Shown here piece by piece: positions 13,491 through 23,211 of a DNA stretch of 64,000 nt. The notes beneath the pieces were generated by a model, which was given only the letters and a program-made list of their open reading frames with translations, did not search any database and was not told where the DNA came from. The stretch's first letter is position 1. Every line of letters begins with the position of its first letter. Location: positions 3,968,001-4,032,000 of the forward strand of contig JAHWDD010000005.1 of the NCBI GenBank assembly GCA_023897205.1. The letters are read 5' to 3'. The stretch comes from Exophiala sp. HKRS030. Taxonomy: Eukaryota; Ascomycota; Eurotiomycetes; Chaetothyriales; Herpotrichiellaceae. The translations under genes and the position numbers were made by a program.

Positions 13491-16400
13491 ATGTTGCACC
13501 AGTCCACCAACGCCGTTACCCCTCGATCTCATCCTCCTCATCTTGCCCAAACAAACGCCCATGTTTCGAATTCATCGCTGGCCGATTCTCATTCGCAAAC
13601 AACTCCTTCGCCTCGAAATCCTCCCCGTCCGCTTCTGAATAATACCCTCATTCCAAGGGACTATCTGAGTTCATTGTCAGCCTCGAGATCCCCAAACTCA
13701 CACCACTTCGGGAGTCCAACAGAAGGACGTTCATTTCTTGTCGACGACTTCACCGCTGCACACCCAGATGACTTCCAGGGTAAACACGTCCAGACTACCA
13801 CGCCGACCGAGGCTGCAGTGACTGCCCTCACCCCAAAGTCCTCCAAAGCCTCCAAATCCAACACAACCACGCGTCAGATTGCAGTCGCAAACTCCCCTTT
13901 CTCATCAGAAGAGCGGGCAACCACTCCCAAACCTGCTTCAGCCACCGATCGCAGTTCTCCCGATCACGGTTCGACCTTTTTCTCCGAGTCTCCAGAACCC
14001 CCTAAATCTCACCCGGCTTCTTCGCCAACTGCTCTTTTGAATAACATGCCCAGGACCTCCTCCATTGATTCTGCCATCTCAAACATGTCCAATTCTTCAG
14101 GACCACAGAAACAGCCCGGAGAGGCTAGAGAGCCAGGTCGAGACGAGGTCCACAATCTCATCAACACCGCTGGCTCCGCCGAGAACCTCATTCAGCATCT
14201 CCTCAGAGACAAAAGTCATGCTGCAGCACAGAACGCGCAACTGTGGAAGTTGGTCGACAAACAACGCGCCTTGTTACTCGGCTTAAACAAGGACCTCGAT
14301 AGAATCACAAAAGAGCGTGATCGATATCGAAAAAAGCTCAAGGATTTCCAATCTCACACTCCTTCTGTACCGGTCAATCGTCTGCGCGCCGAAGCAGATC
14401 AGGAGAATAATTCGCCTCAGTCGGACAATGACGCTGCCTCTGTGGCCTCCATGGAAGCCGTCACTGGGAGAGAAGTCAAATCGCGTGGAGAGCAAGAGAC
14501 GCCGAGTAAACTTCCTTCATTGATGTTGCAGAGCTCACCCCCCGACTCGGCAATGATGCCTTCTCCTTTACACCTGCATAATCCACCAAAGATTGATGCT
14601 CTCACAACCCAATTGCCGCCTCCTTCATTTGCCCTCAGTGAGCCCAGTCCACTTCAGGAGAAACCACCCAAATCCTTTCAAGCATCGCGGAAGGCTCCAC
14701 CGCGGCCGTTGAATTTGACTCAGGTCAAGGAGGACCGTCCAGGTGTACAGCCTTCCATTCCCGCGGAAATTGTTGTCAGCGACACAGAGGCGGGAAGTCC
14801 AGATTTGATTGAAAGAGGACGACGAAAAACCAGAGAAGATGACGACCGCGACCGTGAAGCCTTGGCAATAAAGGAACAGGAAGCGAGGAGTCGATCAAAG
14901 AAGGAAAAGAAATCCAGTCTCGAGACGACGGTGACGGAAATTCCAGAAAAGGTGCCTCCTCAACCTGCCAGTGAATCAGTGGATCTAGCCCTTTCCAAAC
15001 AGCAACTAAATCAACTTTCACCCACCTCGATAGCATCACACGGCTCTTCGGTCCAGTCATCCATCGCCTTGCGAAGCCCTGGTCTTCCATTGAGTCCCCG
15101 GCCGTTTGGTCAATCTCTTCTGGGTGCTTCACTGCCAATGTCTCCCCGCAGTATCACTGGAGGAAACTTCCCTCTATCTCCACGAGCACCTAAACAACCA
15201 CTTCCAGATCCAACGACACCTGGAACACAAGCTCCCGCGCCAGGAGCTGAGAGGAAAGGTCCCTCACCGCTATCCAAGATCAATTCGGTTTCTACAACCG
15301 CGTCAGACCAACCTCACCTACAAGACCCCCCTCTCAGTCCCCGTGACGCACCACCCGTGAATCGAGGTCTCGTCAGTCCCACTTGGCCCGAGCTCTTGCT
15401 CCCGCCAAACGCCCTTCCCTCGATTCAGATAAAAGTAGCATCGTCACGCTTGCGCCCATCACGGAACAGTATCCTTGGATTGAAAACCCAAGAAGACAAT
15501 TCGGTTTTCAGTCTGTCTGTCTATGAACGTGCCACGGCATCCGAACTCTGGCGTGTTGAGAAAATCCCTGTCACCCTTCACACACTCGACCAACAGCTTC
15601 GAACCAGATGTGCAGATCTACCCAGACTTCCTGATCGAAAATTATTCTCTGGTCATTCTCCTGCTGTAATCGATGCTCGACGCGCAGCCATTGATCTCTA
15701 CTTTGAAGAACTTCTAGACACCCCGATGGACGAACAGGCAGCTGTCTTGATCTGCAAGTATCTATCTACCGATGTTCTCGAGTCGCAGCAACTTCGGCAG
15801 ATCCCGAGTAATGATGATACGAACCCCAAGACAGTTCAAGCTCAACCTCGCAAAGATGGAATCCCAACAAAATCAGGCTATCTGACCAAGAAGGGTAAGA
15901 ACTTTGGCGGTTGGAAATCTCGATATTTTGTCCTCGATAGCCCCGAGTTACGCTATTTCGAAGCCCCCGGAGGAGCACATCTTGGCACGATCAAGCTGTT
16001 GCACGCTCGTATTGGCCGTCAAACACAAGGGGATGCGACTTCGCGAATGGAAGAGTCAGAGAATCAATACCGCCATGCTTTTCTCATCTTGGAGCCAAAG
16101 CGTAAAGATATAAATAGCCATCTTCGCCATGTTTTGTGTGCTGAAAGCGACGAAGAGCGCGATGAGTGGGTGGAGACTTTGCTTCATTATATCGATGAAC
16201 GACCCGCCGAGCCCAGGCCCAATGTTGGTGCAGGAATTCAGGCGTCGAATGCCAAAGACACCAAAGTCCAGAGAGGCGCAACTGGACTTGACGATCCCGA
16301 ACGGAAGGCCACTGGAAGTCCATCCTACAGCCATGCAAATAGTGACACACCATCGCCGTCGAATGCCTCCGCACATACACCCGAAGCTGCGGTACACGAA

Positions 16401-17636
16401 TCTAGCCATCTGATCAAGCCGAATATCTCTGGTCCAATGAATGGCGTCAAGATTGCGGATGCCGGCTTCTGGGGCAATAGATCGGTAGGAACTGGAAGCA
16501 GCAAGGAGCGGGATCAAAAGAAACGGCATCTCTTCAACCACTTCCGAAAATCATCAGCTGAGCAACTCAATACCAACCAATACCAATCACAACCGGCACA
16601 ACACAAACGCCTAGATTATCAGTCTCAACGAGGCGGACATGTTAGACCCGTGTTTGGCATGCAACTACACGAAGCCGTCGAGTATTATTCGCCGCTTGAC
16701 GTGGAAGTTTACCTGCCTGCAGTGGTCTACCGTTGCATCGAATATCTACGAGTCAAGCGTGCCGCGAATGAAGAGGGCCTATTCCGTCTCAGCGGCTCCA
16801 ACATTGTCATTCGTGAGCTCAAAGATCGATTCAACAGCGAAGGTGATGTGGACTTACTGGCCGATGACGAAGAAGATTATGACGTCCACGCAGTTGCTTC
16901 TTTGTTCAAGATGTATCTGCGAGAACTCCCGTCAACAATCCTGACCAGAGAGCTTCACTTGGAATTCCTCAAGGTTCTGGAACTTGGCGATAAATCGCAA
17001 AAAGTCACAGCATTCAATGCTCTTGTCCACCAGCTCCCTGTTTGTAACTTTATGCTCTTAAGGAGCCTGTCCCAATATCTCCTCGAGGTAGTACAGAACT
17101 CGGACCGAAACAGGATGAGTGTCAAGAATGTGGGAATTGTCTTCTCACCGACGCTCAACATTCCTGCTCCGGTATTTGCCACGTTCCTTACTGATTTCGA
17201 AGCCATCTTCGATAAACCGCTTGAGCATGACAAGATAAAGTCGATAGAGATTGAGCGTGATAACGGTACTCTTACACCGGAGGACATCAGATCGCCTCGC
17301 CGGCAGATGTTTACTGATTTACCTACCCCCGGCTACAACCAGAGCAACTTTGCCAACAATGCTGCAATCAGCGCATCTGCACTCCACAGTCATGTCAACA
17401 ACCAAGATCACCGTAGAGAAACGAGTGAAGATCTTGGCTTCGCACCGCTACAACCTTCATACGAAACTAGAAGTTATGTATCTATCCCGCACGAGACCCC
17501 ACCTCAACCACGATACCCACCACCAAACCTACCCTATGGAGGTCCCGATTATGGAGGCTCGACGCTGTTAATGACGCCAGAAAATGCGGCCAGTGTCAAG
17601 GCCAAGCGACGAGAGAGCTCCATGTTGTTTTTGTAA
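13491..17636 (+). CDS. PX-PH-RhoGAP protein (Bem3-like Rho GTPase activator)
   Basis: Large intronless gene for a 1,381-residue GTPase-activating protein likely acting on Cdc42/Rho at membranes during polarised growth. Order: Ser/Pro-rich N-terminus; a coiled coil at about residues 226-290 (leucine/charged, ENLIQHLLRDKSH onward); a long disordered Pro/Ser region; a PX domain about 645-760; a PH domain about 794-902 starting KSGYLTKKGKNFGGWKSRYF; and a RhoGAP domain about 1053-1240. The catalytic arginine finger is Arg1099 in GLFRLSGS. The PX-PH-RhoGAP order is that of yeast Bem3. The longest open frame opens with TTG at 13482; the first ATG is 13491. The C-terminus is unstructured and ends KAKRRESSMLFL. 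Its product would oppose GTPases prenylated by the GGTase encoded at 5.8-7.2 kb. Confidence 0.93.
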   Translation: MLHQSTNAVTPRSHPPHLAQTNAHVSNSSLADSHSQTTPSPRNPPRPLLNNTLIPRDYLSSLSASRSPNSHHFGSPTEGRSFLVDDFTAAHPDDFQGKHVQTTTPTEAAVTALTPKSSKASKSNTTTRQIAVANSPFSSEERATTPKPASATDRSSPDHGSTFFSESPEPPKSHPASSPTALLNNMPRTSSIDSAISNMSNSSGPQKQPGEAREPGRDEVHNLINTAGSAENLIQHLLRDKSHAAAQNAQLWKLVDKQRALLLGLNKDLDRITKERDRYRKKLKDFQSHTPSVPVNRLRAEADQENNSPQSDNDAASVASMEAVTGREVKSRGEQETPSKLPSLMLQSSPPDSAMMPSPLHLHNPPKIDALTTQLPPPSFALSEPSPLQEKPPKSFQASRKAPPRPLNLTQVKEDRPGVQPSIPAEIVVSDTEAGSPDLIERGRRKTREDDDRDREALAIKEQEARSRSKKEKKSSLETTVTEIPEKVPPQPASESVDLALSKQQLNQLSPTSIASHGSSVQSSIALRSPGLPLSPRPFGQSLLGASLPMSPRSITGGNFPLSPRAPKQPLPDPTTPGTQAPAPGAERKGPSPLSKINSVSTTASDQPHLQDPPLSPRDAPPVNRGLVSPTWPELLLPPNALPSIQIKVASSRLRPSRNSILGLKTQEDNSVFSLSVYERATASELWRVEKIPVTLHTLDQQLRTRCADLPRLPDRKLFSGHSPAVIDARRAAIDLYFEELLDTPMDEQAAVLICKYLSTDVLESQQLRQIPSNDDTNPKTVQAQPRKDGIPTKSGYLTKKGKNFGGWKSRYFVLDSPELRYFEAPGGAHLGTIKLLHARIGRQTQGDATSRMEESENQYRHAFLILEPKRKDINSHLRHVLCAESDEERDEWVETLLHYIDERPAEPRPNVGAGIQASNAKDTKVQRGATGLDDPERKATGSPSYSHANSDTPSPSNASAHTPEAAVHESSHLIKPNISGPMNGVKIADAGFWGNRSVGTGSSKERDQKKRHLFNHFRKSSAEQLNTNQYQSQPAQHKRLDYQSQRGGHVRPVFGMQLHEAVEYYSPLDVEVYLPAVVYRCIEYLRVKRAANEEGLFRLSGSNIVIRELKDRFNSEGDVDLLADDEEDYDVHAVASLFKMYLRELPSTILTRELHLEFLKVLELGDKSQKVTAFNALVHQLPVCNFMLLRSLSQYLLEVVQNSDRNRMSVKNVGIVFSPTLNIPAPVFATFLTDFEAIFDKPLEHDKIKSIEIERDNGTLTPEDIRSPRRQMFTDLPTPGYNQSNFANNAAISASALHSHVNNQDHRRETSEDLGFAPLQPSYETRSYVSIPHETPPQPRYPPPNLPYGGPDYGGSTLLMTPENAASVKAKRRESSMLFL

Positions 17637-20600
17637 TAGAGGTCTTTTGGAAAGACAGATCGGCTCAACAGGACCGTGCTGATCTTCAACCAATTCGACA
17701 TTCTTGTTGTTGATGCATTTTTCATTTCTTCTACAATACCCCATATGTTTAGCACAGAAGGCTTAAATGTTTTCGCATTTTCGACTTGTGGTGTTTTCTG
17801 AAGCGAATGTGCTTCTTTCTGTTTACCATTTTCATCTTCTTCTTTTCAATCAGCGCACGAGATAGCTTCGGCGATGGGTTTTTGTGGATCGAGCGCTGCG
17901 TGATGATTTTAGCTTGTTTGCATGAGGTTTAGGGATTGAGGAGAGAATAGGTGAAAGGAGAACATGATGGAATGAAACCGATATGCCAGGAGTATAGGAT
18001 TTTGGATTTTGGGGACGACGAGAGACAATGGGAAAGGGGAGAAGGAGATATGGCATTATGATGAAGAAGGAGCAACAGCAGCGGCGACTATGGCGATTCT
18101 TCAAGATTCGATGATGTGATTCTGAAATGAAATGAGAAACACGGTTCATTTCAGAAGTTCATGTTACTAGATCCTCTCAATAATACGTGATCCCAAGGAA
18201 TGAATAATCTCGTTTATGGGTCACCCATACCGTCACCCAGGAATACTGGTTATTGCTACAACTATTTACCACTACTGCCACTGGCTACGATTGTTTACAA
18301 GAATGATCTCGATTGGACAACATGAATACCTGACTGTGCTTGTTCTTCCGCGCCTTTATTCTCGCGTTGATCTTGCGATGAGCTTGGTCGGCGGAGCTCA
18401 TCCCCGATCACGCCAACAATGACAATGACTCGACGACGATGCTGATGCTGACATTGATTGGGATTGCCAATTTATCGTGAGTAATATCAATGACGAGTTT
18501 TCCGGCGTCCGAACGGCATATTCACAGGGTGACTGCGTACACAATAGCCTCTATCAAGCGCTAATTTCGAACTTACAATGACATGTCTACTCCGTACACT
18601 AAGAGACGGCTACGGTCTCGACTCTCAAGTCATGACTCTCAAGGCTCGAGATACCCCTGATGATACCACGGGTCAAAGAAGAAGACCATCTTTATCGAAG
18701 CACGTCAATCCAACAACCCAACCTCCCTCCCAAGTACCTGTGCCTCGGCCCTCAGCCCTCCCGATATGAATACGAAGTACCAAGGCCAAGGGGAAGCGCT
18801 TACTCGGTCTTGTCATCCCTGCAGCCTTTGCTTGAGGACAATTACCTTTACTTGTGGCGCTCCACAATAATCATGTCAGCAGCGGAGAAAAACAAGCCAC
18901 GACAAGATTGTCCAAGCCTCCAAATCAAGGACGAAGAAGTCGACGACCTCCCCTTCTCCCACAGCAACCAGGACAGTTCATGGATTTCATAACGACGCGG
19001 GACTCAGGGACAGTCAGAACTTAGAGATGGTAAGAACTTTAGATCTGAGGAACTCGGTCTGCGTGTCAGCTTCGCCCCTTAGCTGAAGGGCCTCAAGAAT
19101 AGCGTACAGGTTACAGGTTGCAGGCTACCGGTCACAGTCCGGAGTACGGAGTGGTCTGCGTGCATGTTCAGAACTAGAGAGGCGCTGGAGTGGCCCCTTA
19201 GCTCGTATTCGAACCACAGGGACATGTGGTCGAGATGTTGTCGACCTGGAGTTTGATGCTTGGGTACAGTGTGCTCCTGAATTCCGACTCACGTGGCTGT
19301 CATTGATCCATGCACACGTGATCAACAGAGCACCTTCCTTCTGAACAATCAGGGAATGAACACGTTGTCATTCTCCATCTCATCGCCAACGCATGTTCTT
19401 CATTATACCATATGCGTCGACATGATTGCTCTCCATGAATCAACTCCTAGTCTAACAATCTTTAATCGAGCGATCATCGATGGTCTCGAAATTAGAATTT
19501 CATTACCGAGACGGCAACTCTCACAAGCGAGACAGTCAATGGCCCACAGTCGGACTTGCAAATATCCACTACGGACGGCAAGGTACGTTAAGCTCACGCT
19601 ACGTTTCACACTTTCTCAGCTTATCACGAGCCTATTGCTTGTTCTAAAATTCCCATTACCTTAGCCTTGATGATCTTTGACGGACACAGACTCGCAGGGT
19701 CTAAGTACGGAGTCCCCAGGAGACTTCCCTTGCTCTCAGAACTCAATCCAAACCCCATAATTGAGGCTCACACCACACAATCTCTTCTCTTCTTGGAGAA
19801 TGGAGTCAATCAGTGCAGCATTTCCATCTAAACATGGTGTCTCCAGTGCCAAGGTTGGGAATTTCGGCATCAACTTGAATCCTGTGGGCTGATGACAGCC
19901 TGACCATTGATCGTCAACCACTAACCACCGACCATTGTGCTACAAAGTCTCCAACAATGATTGTCTTGTCCGTCAGAGTTGCCCCGGAATAGCAACACTC
20001 ATGACCAGAGTTTTAGTCTTCGGAATTCCTTCAAACAAGCCTATTGCTGACTCCCCTTGCTGTAAGGCTTTCATCCGTCACAGCAATCGTCCAACCATTT
20101 TCCTCCATCAACGCCACACTTCCCCTGACCCTAGCATTGTGTAATACTGCCTATTCCTTATTGCGACTTGTCAACAACCCAACTTTAGACTCCGAATGAG
20201 AGTTGAGACTTTGTCTCTTTGACAGCCAGCCCATGCCCGCCGCCAGGTATTTTCACTGCATATCCACCCCTGACCGCTACAAGAGAATACCGTCCACGAC
20301 TCGACAGGATGCGCGAATGTGGCACAACATATGGTTGGGCACTGGGTTTCAACTTTCTACCCAGTAATGAAAAGTCCGTAAGTAGTATAGCAGGTCAGAC
20401 ATCTATTCCTTTGTCGTATTGGCTCCCCCTTCGGAAACCTTGCTGGTCAAGATTCACCAAAACACACGGTACGCCAAAAGGTTCACTTGACCAACGAGCC
20501 TTACCCTGGGTGAGTTGGAAATGATCTCGGATACCCAAACTTATTTACTCCATCGTCACCCCTCGACCTATTCACCTCCCCCGACTTGTCTTCTCTATTT

Positions 20601-20645
20601 TCTGCTACATTTTTCTTTTTGTCTTGTCCTTAGCAGTATATCAAT
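17637..20645. other. 3 kb intergenic region, no gene seen
   Basis: Begins with the RhoGAP 3' UTR and ends with the promoter of the MFS gene. TACGGAGTA-like motifs recur at 18588 (reverse), about 19138 and 19706. Open frames such as 18660-18992 and 19293-19664 have no recognisable family. Confidence 0.55.
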
Positions 20646-22374
20646 ATGGCGACCAATCCTGCACCAGAGGAATCCGTTCCTAAGCCTTCGACCCCCTCTC
20701 CACAGCCGTCCATCTCTAGTGGTGAAGCTTATGCTCCAGAGAAACCAACTCCCAACGCCGCTACCATTGACTTGGAGCATGTCGGGGAGACTGAAGGCTA
20801 TTTCCTCAATGAGGTTCAGCTACGAGAGAAGTTAGGACTTGGACCCGATGCTGTTCTCAAGAAAGGAAAGAACGATGTGGTCCTCATCCCACAGCCCAGT
20901 GATGATCCTGAGGATCCTTTGAACTGGACACCAACGAAGAAGGCTCTCATTCTGGTTGTTCTTGCCGTTGTCGCCTGTACTGCCGATTACTCTGCTGCTA
21001 CGGGTGCTAGTGCTCTTCTTCCTCAGGCAATGGAATGGCATATCACTCCTGATGAGGTCAACCATGCTACTGCTGGGTATGTTTACCAATGACTTTCAAT
21101 CATCCTCCAACTAACAAATTCAAGAAACACAGCCATGTTGGGCTTCGGAGGTCTTGCGACCGTCTGGCTCAGCGCATATTTCGGACGTCTTCCCGTCTTA
21201 TTCTGGTTCGGATGTCTTTCTGCAGGAACTGCAGCTTGGTCTGCAGCCGCCAAATCTTTCGAGTCATACATGGCCTCACGTATTCTCAACGGTTTCTTCA
21301 GCATTGCTGGTGCTGGTGGTGGTCTCATGTGGATTCAGGACGTTTGGTTCTTCCATGAGCATCCTCGAAAGATCAATATCTGGTCTACTGCTATTATTCT
21401 GTCTCCTTTCCTGGGTCCTCAGTTCATGGCCGCCTGCATTCATGCTGATTCATGGCGAACTGGAATGTGGCTCAACTTTGGTATCATTACCCTCGGCTTG
21501 GTCTTGACTGTGGCTTTGGGTGATGAGACCTTTTATCCACGCCATCAACCAAGAGATAAGATCCCACCTCGCAAGAATCGACTACTCCGTGTGGTTGGTG
21601 TCGAACAATTCAGAACTCATTACACAACGAATACCTTCTTGGAATCTGGAAGTCGCTTGTTGTTTGCTCTTCTCAAAGCTCCAGTCTTTCTCATCAGTTT
21701 GTTTTATTTCTTTGACTGTAAGTTGACTCATGAAGTTCAAGGACTAGCTGACTAATCTCATTATAGTCCCCTGGACAATTGCCAACAACACGACCATCTC
21801 TGTCTTGATTGTTCCTGCTTACAACTTCGACTTCCTCAACCTAGCTGCAATTTATGTTGCGCCAGTTGTAGGTGCTGTTCTTGGTTTGATTGTCGGTCAC
21901 TTCCTTTTCGACTTCATCGGCAAGTTGTATGCCAAACGTCATGGCGGTCGTCTTGAACCAGAGAATCGTTTGATTGTCTTGTGGCTGGTTCTTCCTCTCA
22001 AGATTGTTGGCTACAACCTCATCGGTGTGACTCTACAACACTCTCAGACCTGGTCATGGTGGGTTCTAGCCGTTGGCTGGGCTCTTCATAATTTCGCTAC
22101 CATTGTTACCACAACCGCCGTTGGTGCCTATCTACTTGATGCCTACCCTGAAGCTGGTGGTGAATGTGCTGCTTGGCTCAACTTCGCACGTACTCTTGGT
22201 GGATTCATCATGGGATATCTTCAACTCGACTGGGCTCATTCAGCTGGTACACAAACCCAATACGGCATTCAAAGTGGTATCATGGCTGCGGCATTCATCA
22301 TTATCGTTTTCATGCAATTCTTTGGTGCTCGCTTGAGGAAGGCTCAAGGTCCACTCAAGTTCAAAACCAACTAA
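20646..22374 (+). CDS. MFS transporter, DHA1/Hol1-like
   Basis: Proton-coupled major facilitator of the plasma membrane; the substrate cannot be read from sequence. Exons 20646-21076, 21125-21717 and 21767-22374 give 543 residues. A soluble Pro/Ser-rich N-terminus of about 90 residues leads into DDPEDPLNW, the signature that precedes TM1 in fungal DHA1 and Hol1-type carriers. About twelve hydrophobic segments follow, with a central cytoplasmic loop rich in Arg/Lys (HQPRDKIPPRKNRLLR). Intron 1 (48 nt) lies after TM1 and intron 2 (49 nt) between the two halves; both junctions keep the membrane pattern unbroken. The exon 2 start depends on using AAG rather than the CAG seven bases further on; only the former keeps the frame. 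Confidence 0.9.
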
Positions 22375-23211
22375 TTTAGTGGCGACACGAGATTTGCAAA
22401 GAAAGATGATGCCCTCATCCATGTAGATTAAGAAGCTGCCGAATTATGCATCTCTGTCAGTTGAGTTCTACATCCACAACAACCTTTGGCCTTTGCTTTA
22501 TATACCCCTGGTCACTGATGAGGATGAAGAAGAAGAATGTAAGCTTAGTATTTGGGTTCCATCGTTACACTTCAGCTGTCAGTGATCTAAATAGATAGAT
22601 AGTTATCCTAGCGCTAATCTTCCAATCCATACATAGCATATCGTTCTTCACCATAAAGCTACCACGTGCTGCAGTAGCGTGCATGTGAGCTTGTCAGAGC
22701 GCTGCTTTTGTATAGTTCCGTGATAAATTGCAACTGCAGGCATTCGACGACGGAAGCACAGGATATCGCGTCCTGAAAGGGTACCATCTATAGCCATTAG
22801 TTAGAATGCTTCCTCCACTTGCTCCACCTGCTGCTTTCTTCGTTCCTCCCAAGACACACAGCCGAAATCTCGCAGCAGCCGCCTCTGACGACTCACCAAC
22901 CCAGTTAAAACCGCTTACTCCTCCAGGTCATCTTCCACTCTCAAGAAGGTTGATAGCTGAGTACAGGTACCCATCTAGTTAGGTGTCTGAATCGGTCCTC
23001 GTCGCGGAAGATCACTCTAGCTCTAGCCGTATACTCATCTAATCTCTACTCTCCTAACTAGTACAGAGCATAATTCGAATATTCGCTCGACGACTCCCTT
23101 CACCAAAACTCTCCATTCCTCCACGCCATCTTCCACTGTTAAGAACTTCTGACAGGCAAGCCCAGATGCCTGTGTAGATATCTATATGGATCTTCACCCA
23201 AGGAAAGACTC
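22375..23211. other. intergenic region, no gene seen
   Basis: About 840 bases between the MFS and the convergent HET gene. It would contain both 3' UTRs. No supported coding frame. Confidence 0.6.
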
